The position numbers and the translations under genes were made by a program. The notes below the pieces were generated by a model. That model searched no databases, was not told the DNA's origin, and worked only from the letters and a program-made list of their open reading frames with translations. From Mycolicibacterium moriokaense (GTDB lineage Bacteria; Actinomycetota; Actinomycetes; Mycobacteriales; Mycobacteriaceae): DNA of 64,000 nucleotides. Shown piece by piece: positions 60,685 through 64,000 of the stretch (the stretch's first letter is position 1; every line of letters begins with the position of its first letter). The stretch covers positions 124,001 to 188,000 of the forward strand of contig NZ_QJJU01000006.1 of the NCBI RefSeq assembly GCF_003201655.1, written 5' to 3'.

Positions 60685-62037
60685 ATGAGTCAAATAGCCT
60701 CGACCGCGCTGCCACCGGGGCCCCGGCTTCCGAAGTGGCTCCAAACCTTCATCTTCGTGCGGTACTGGCCCCGGTTCGTGACCGCGTGTCGGCATCGCTA
60801 CGGCAAGGTGTTCACGATCCGCGCCCTGACGATTCCGCCGATGGTGTACCTGGCCGATCCCGCCGAGATCAAGAAGGTGTTCGCGGGCGACCCGAGCGTG
60901 TTTCACGCAGGCGAGGCGAACGCGATGCTGGGCGGGCTGCTCGGTGACAGCTCGGTGCTGGTCATCGACGACGACGTGCATCGCGACCGCCGCCGCCTGA
61001 TGTTGCCGCCGTTTCACCGGGACGCCGTCGCCAGGCAAGCCGAGCTGATGGCCGACATTGCGGCGACGAACATCGCGAGTTGGCCGGTGGGTCAACCGTT
61101 CTCGGTGGGGCCGAAGATGTCCGAGATCACGCTCGAGGTGATCTTGCGGACGGTGATCGGTGCCAGCGACCCGGCGCGACTGGCCGCGCTGCGGGCCGTG
61201 ATGCCGAAGCTGCTCAGCGTGAGTCAGTGGGCGTCGCTTGCGATTGCGCGCCCGGACCTGCAGCGCCGCCGCCCCTGGCGAGCGCTGCGTGAGCGCATCG
61301 ATGAAGCGGACCGCTTGCTGTATGCCGAGATCGCCGAGCGTCGGGGCGACCCGAACCTGGCCGAGCGCACCGACGTGTTGGCCATGCTGGTGCGTGCCAC
61401 CGACGAAGACGGGCGCACGCTAAGTGACCGCGAACTGCGCGACCAGCTGATGACGCTGCTCGTCGCGGGCCACGACACGACCGCGACCGGATTGTCGTGG
61501 GTCCTGGAACGGCTGACCCGCCATCCTGCGGCGCTTGCCAAGGCGCAGCACGCGGCGGACGCGGGTGACGCGGCAGGCGACGAGTATCTCGACGCGGTGA
61601 CCAAGGAGACGCTGCGCATCCGCCCTGTGGTGTACGACGTGGGCCGGGTACTGAAAGAGCCGGTGGAGCTGGCCGGCTATCAGTTGCCCGCCGGGGTCAT
61701 GGTCGTCCCAGGAATTGGCTTGGTGCACAGCGATTCCGACGTGTACCCCGACGCGGAGCGGTTCGACCCCGGCCGAATGGTTGGTGCGACGTTGAGCCCG
61801 ACGACGTGGTTCCCGTTCGGCGGCGGAAATCGCCGTTGCCTCGGTGCGACTTTCGCGATGGTCGAGATGCGGGTGGTTCTTCGCGAGATTCTGCGTCGGG
61901 TCGAATTGGCCACCACGACGGCCGCCGACGAACGGCAGAAGGTCAAGCACGTCATCATGGTGCCGCGCAACGGTGGACGCATTCGTGTCCGAGCGGCCCG
62001 GCAGGCGCCCGTCAGCGCTATTCGGCCAGCAGGTTGA
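60685..62037 (+). CDS. Cytochrome P450
   Basis: The 450-residue P450 begins LPPGPRLPKWLQTFIF, has the I-helix LLVAGHDTTATGLSWVL, the ExxR helix (VTKETLRIRPVVYDVGR) and the heme-binding loop FPFGGGNRRCLGATFA. It resembles the mycobacterial CYP138/CYP135-type group with a proline-rich start, by memory only. The substrate is unknown. It converges on the phenolic-lipid-type operon, overlapping its last gene by 20 bases. Confidence 0.93.
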   Translation: MSQIASTALPPGPRLPKWLQTFIFVRYWPRFVTACRHRYGKVFTIRALTIPPMVYLADPAEIKKVFAGDPSVFHAGEANAMLGGLLGDSSVLVIDDDVHRDRRRLMLPPFHRDAVARQAELMADIAATNIASWPVGQPFSVGPKMSEITLEVILRTVIGASDPARLAALRAVMPKLLSVSQWASLAIARPDLQRRRPWRALRERIDEADRLLYAEIAERRGDPNLAERTDVLAMLVRATDEDGRTLSDRELRDQLMTLLVAGHDTTATGLSWVLERLTRHPAALAKAQHAADAGDAAGDEYLDAVTKETLRIRPVVYDVGRVLKEPVELAGYQLPAGVMVVPGIGLVHSDSDVYPDAERFDPGRMVGATLSPTTWFPFGGGNRRCLGATFAMVEMRVVLREILRRVELATTTAADERQKVKHVIMVPRNGGRIRVRAARQAPVSAIRPAG

Positions 62038-63034
62038 CGGCGCCGCCGAATACGCCTGGAAACCGCGCTGCCGCAGGCACAATCCGCGTCCGCAGCGGCC
62101 GTATCGCACTGGCCTGTAGCACCGCCGCCGTCAGCAATCGGTAGCGGCGCGACATTCGGCGCCAGCGTCGGTCGTAATCCTGCGGCCGGTCCGTTGTCAC
62201 GGATTCCACCAACAGTTCCGCCGCGCCGAACGCGATGCCGAGACCCTCGCCCGTCAAGGCGTCGACATAGCCTGCGGCGTCACCGACCAGCATCACCCTT
62301 CCCGCCGTTCGGCTGCGCACCCGTTGCCGCAACGGGCCCGCCGCACGGTCAGGGTCGTGCGTGCAACCGCGCAGTCGTTCTTGGAGGGCGGGAAATTCGT
62401 CAAGGTGCGCATCGAAACCGCCCTTGCGCGAGGTGAGGATCGCGACGCCGACGCAGTCGTCGGCGACGGGCGTCACGTAGGCCTCCGCGTCGTCGGACCA
62501 GTACACCTCGACGAAGTCGCTCCACGGCGTCATCAAATGATGACGGCGGATTCCCCACCGCCGTTGGCCATGGTCCGGCCGCGCCAGGTCGAGCGCGGCG
62601 CGGATGGGTGAGTGCAATCCATCGGCGGCGGCCAGGTAGCGGGCGTGAAAACCGCTGCACTGCACCGACGTTGCGTCTTGGCTCACCGGCCCGACATCGC
62701 CGTGCTCGACGCGAACGCCGGCCGCCGTCGCCGCCTCCAACAACCCGGCGTGCAAGGCTGTCCTGCGCACTCCGCGCCCGGCGCCCCCGCGAAATCGTCC
62801 GGTTACGCGGTGCCGGCCGTCGAGATAGGTGATGCCGTGGAACGACTTGCCGGGTGGATCCACCCCGAGGGCGGCCAGCAGCGCGAGGGTATGCGGCATC
62901 AGTCCCTCACCGCACGCCTTGTCGACGGGTCCGCGGCGTCGCTCGACTACGACAACCTCCAGACCTGCATTGGCGCCGAGGATCGCGGTGGCCAGCCCGG
63001 CCGGCCCGCCGCCCGCCACAAGCAGGTCGATCAT
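62018..63034 (-). CDS. FAD-dependent oxidoreductase (geranylgeranyl-reductase/SrsC-like)
   Basis: The 338-residue flavoprotein has the Rossmann motif LLVAGGGPAGLATAILGANA, CGEGLMPHTL, and the second FAD motif VMLVGDAAGYVDALTGEGLG. It overlaps the ICMT-like gene by ATGA and is third in an operon with a type III PKS. This order parallels srsABC of Streptomyces griseus, where the flavoprotein hydroxylates an alkylresorcinol to a quinone. A similar role here is inferred. The ATG at 63034 was chosen over 63454. Confidence 0.9.
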   Translation of the reverse strand: MIDLLVAGGGPAGLATAILGANAGLEVVVVERRRGPVDKACGEGLMPHTLALLAALGVDPPGKSFHGITYLDGRHRVTGRFRGGAGRGVRRTALHAGLLEAATAAGVRVEHGDVGPVSQDATSVQCSGFHARYLAAADGLHSPIRAALDLARPDHGQRRWGIRRHHLMTPWSDFVEVYWSDDAEAYVTPVADDCVGVAILTSRKGGFDAHLDEFPALQERLRGCTHDPDRAAGPLRQRVRSRTAGRVMLVGDAAGYVDALTGEGLGIAFGAAELLVESVTTDRPQDYDRRWRRMSRRYRLLTAAVLQASAIRPLRTRIVPAAARFPGVFGGAVNLLAE

Positions 63035-63534
63035 TTCAGACTCGCCAGCGCGGTGTTCTCGACCCGGATACGAGTCTGCAGCACAACGGCATTGAGCGCC
63101 GTGAACACCACCGCGGTTACCCACGCGGTGTGCACAAGCGGCAGCGCGATCCCTTCGACGACCACCGCGACGTAGTTCGGGTGGGAGAAGAACCGGTACG
63201 GGCCGTTGGTCACCCGCACCGCATCCGGGATGACGACGACGCGGGTGTTCCACTGGTGGCCCAGTGTCGTGATGCACCACCAGCGCAGGCCCTGCGCGGC
63301 CAGCACGACTGCCAGCATCGGCCAACCCAGCGCGGGCAGGAACGGACGATACAACGCCTCCACCACACATCCCGCCAGCAGACCGGTGTGCAACGCCACC
63401 ATAGCGGGATAGTGTCGTGCGCCGAACTCGACCCCTCCGCGACTCCGGCTCCACGACAGATTGCGCTGCGACACAACCAGTTCCGCCACCCGTTCGACCG
63501 CCACCGCGGCGATCAACACCACATACCAGATCAT
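63031..63534 (-). CDS. Isoprenylcysteine carboxyl-methyltransferase-family protein (SrsB-like)
   Basis: The 167-residue membrane protein has four or five helices and the family core: LRWWCITTLGHQWNTRV, GPYRFFSHPNYVAVVVEGIA and LNAVVLQTRIRVEN. These bind S-adenosylmethionine at the membrane. Next to type III PKS genes such proteins O-methylate lipid resorcinols. It starts 2 bases after the PKS stop and overlaps the flavoprotein gene. Confidence 0.9.
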   Translation of the reverse strand: MIWYVVLIAAVAVERVAELVVSQRNLSWSRSRGGVEFGARHYPAMVALHTGLLAGCVVEALYRPFLPALGWPMLAVVLAAQGLRWWCITTLGHQWNTRVVVIPDAVRVTNGPYRFFSHPNYVAVVVEGIALPLVHTAWVTAVVFTALNAVVLQTRIRVENTALASLK

Positions 63535-63536
63535 GT

Positions 63537-64000
63537 TCAGTGCCAGCGCAACAGCACCAGTTCCGCGCAGAACCCGGGGCCCATCGCCATCATCAGGCCC
63601 AGTGTCCCGCTCGGCGGCGGCTTGGCGCGCGCGTCGCGCAGAATGTGCAGCACCGATGCCGACGAGATATTGCCGATCTCACTCAGGGAGCGCCACGACA
63701 ACTCCAGCGCGTCGTCGTCAAGGTCCAGCGCGGTGTTGATCGACTCGAGAACCTTCGGGCCGCCGGGGTGCGACACCCACGAACCGATGTCGTCGATCGT
63801 CAGACCATGCTCGGCAAGGAAGCCGGTGACGTCGTCGGCGAGGTATTGCTCGATGAGATCAGGCAGATCGGGGGACAGCACCAGCTGGAAGCCGGATGCG
63901 CCGACGTTCCAACCCATCGTGCCGAGCGAGTCGGGGTAGAGGCGGCTGCGCGTCGCCAGCACATCGGGCCCGGCCATGCCGTCCTGAAGGCCGCGATGCT
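63537..64000 (-). CDS. Type III polyketide synthase, C-terminal part (runs off window)
   Basis: About 154 residues are visible and the frame is open to the window edge. Seen are the catalytic His region (WVSHPGGPKVLESI), the catalytic Asn block EIGNISSASVLHIL and the C-terminal signature MMAMGPGFCAELVLLRW. The Cys active site lies outside. It is a chalcone-synthase-like enzyme that extends a fatty acyl starter with malonyl-CoA to a resorcinol or pyrone. It is the first of three operon genes seen. Confidence 0.92.
   Translation of the reverse strand, partial: HRGLQDGMAGPDVLATRSRLYPDSLGTMGWNVGASGFQLVLSPDLPDLIEQYLADDVTGFLAEHGLTIDDIGSWVSHPGGPKVLESINTALDLDDDALELSWRSLSEIGNISSASVLHILRDARAKPPPSGTLGLMMAMGPGFCAELVLLRWH

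Overview
The window is high-GC actinobacterial DNA. Gene content points to a fast-growing mycobacterium (Mycolicibacterium type): an MmpL transporter, LppA- and LpqH-like lipoproteins, a WXG100 protein next to a DUF1023 hydrolase, an Ag85-fold esterase, a CDGP-domain secreted protein, an Rv1733c-like membrane protein, a PknE/PknF-type receptor kinase and a mycobacterial-style type III PKS operon.

Positions 1-24990 look like a mobile genomic island. At the left edge lie a tyrosine integrase (cut by the window end) and an excisionase. At the right edge (24932-24990) is a 3' fragment of a tRNA-Tyr gene with no 5' half, which is what an element integrated in a tRNA leaves at its distal end. Between them are an AbiE toxin-antitoxin pair, a MobF relaxase-helicase without conjugation-pore genes, a three-gene ubiquitin-like conjugation operon (Ubl, E2-like, JAB-E1) divergent from an XRE-ImmA regulator and a PIN-like protein, a membrane-anchored HNH endonuclease with small neighbours, an unfamiliar operon (nucleotidyltransferase, ParB/Srx-like, cupin-like, multi-pass membrane protein, small ORF), an OGG-fold protein, a frameshifted membrane protein and a large protein with an ApeA-like HEPN end. 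This is a defence island in all but name. The unfamiliar nucleotidyltransferase operon (14189-18536) is the best candidate for an undescribed system.

From 25351 the content becomes chromosomal. It starts with an amino-acid permease/FAD oxidase pair and an MFS exporter with its TetR repressor. Small stress and envelope genes follow: CsbD, TetR, STAS, lipoproteins and DUF6131. Next is an LppA / DUF1023 hydrolase (frameshifted) / WXG100 cluster. Positions 36507-43491 hold a compact NRPS operon (A-T, P450, C-A-T-TE) joined by ATGA overlaps. Its first adenylation domain carries a pocket that I read as leucine-type.

Between 45826 and 46682 are a secreted protein and two small peptide genes. One peptide has a lanthipeptide-like LTDSEL...GG leader followed by a repetitive Ser/Thr-rich tail; the other is a 43-residue ORF with a strong ribosome binding site. 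They sit beside an amt-PII operon with two GlnR-like boxes. The remainder encodes an MmpL transporter, a receptor kinase with a duplicated extracellular module, an esterase, a beta-propeller-like lipoprotein, a DUF4407 protein, an enoyl-CoA hydratase, a P450 and, running off the right edge, an operon ordered like Streptomyces srsABC (type III PKS, ICMT-like methyltransferase, FAD oxidoreductase) for phenolic lipids.

Functions are assigned from recognised motifs and context only; no database search was run. Start codons were moved downstream of the longest ORF wherever a ribosome binding site, operon overlap or signal peptide favoured it.
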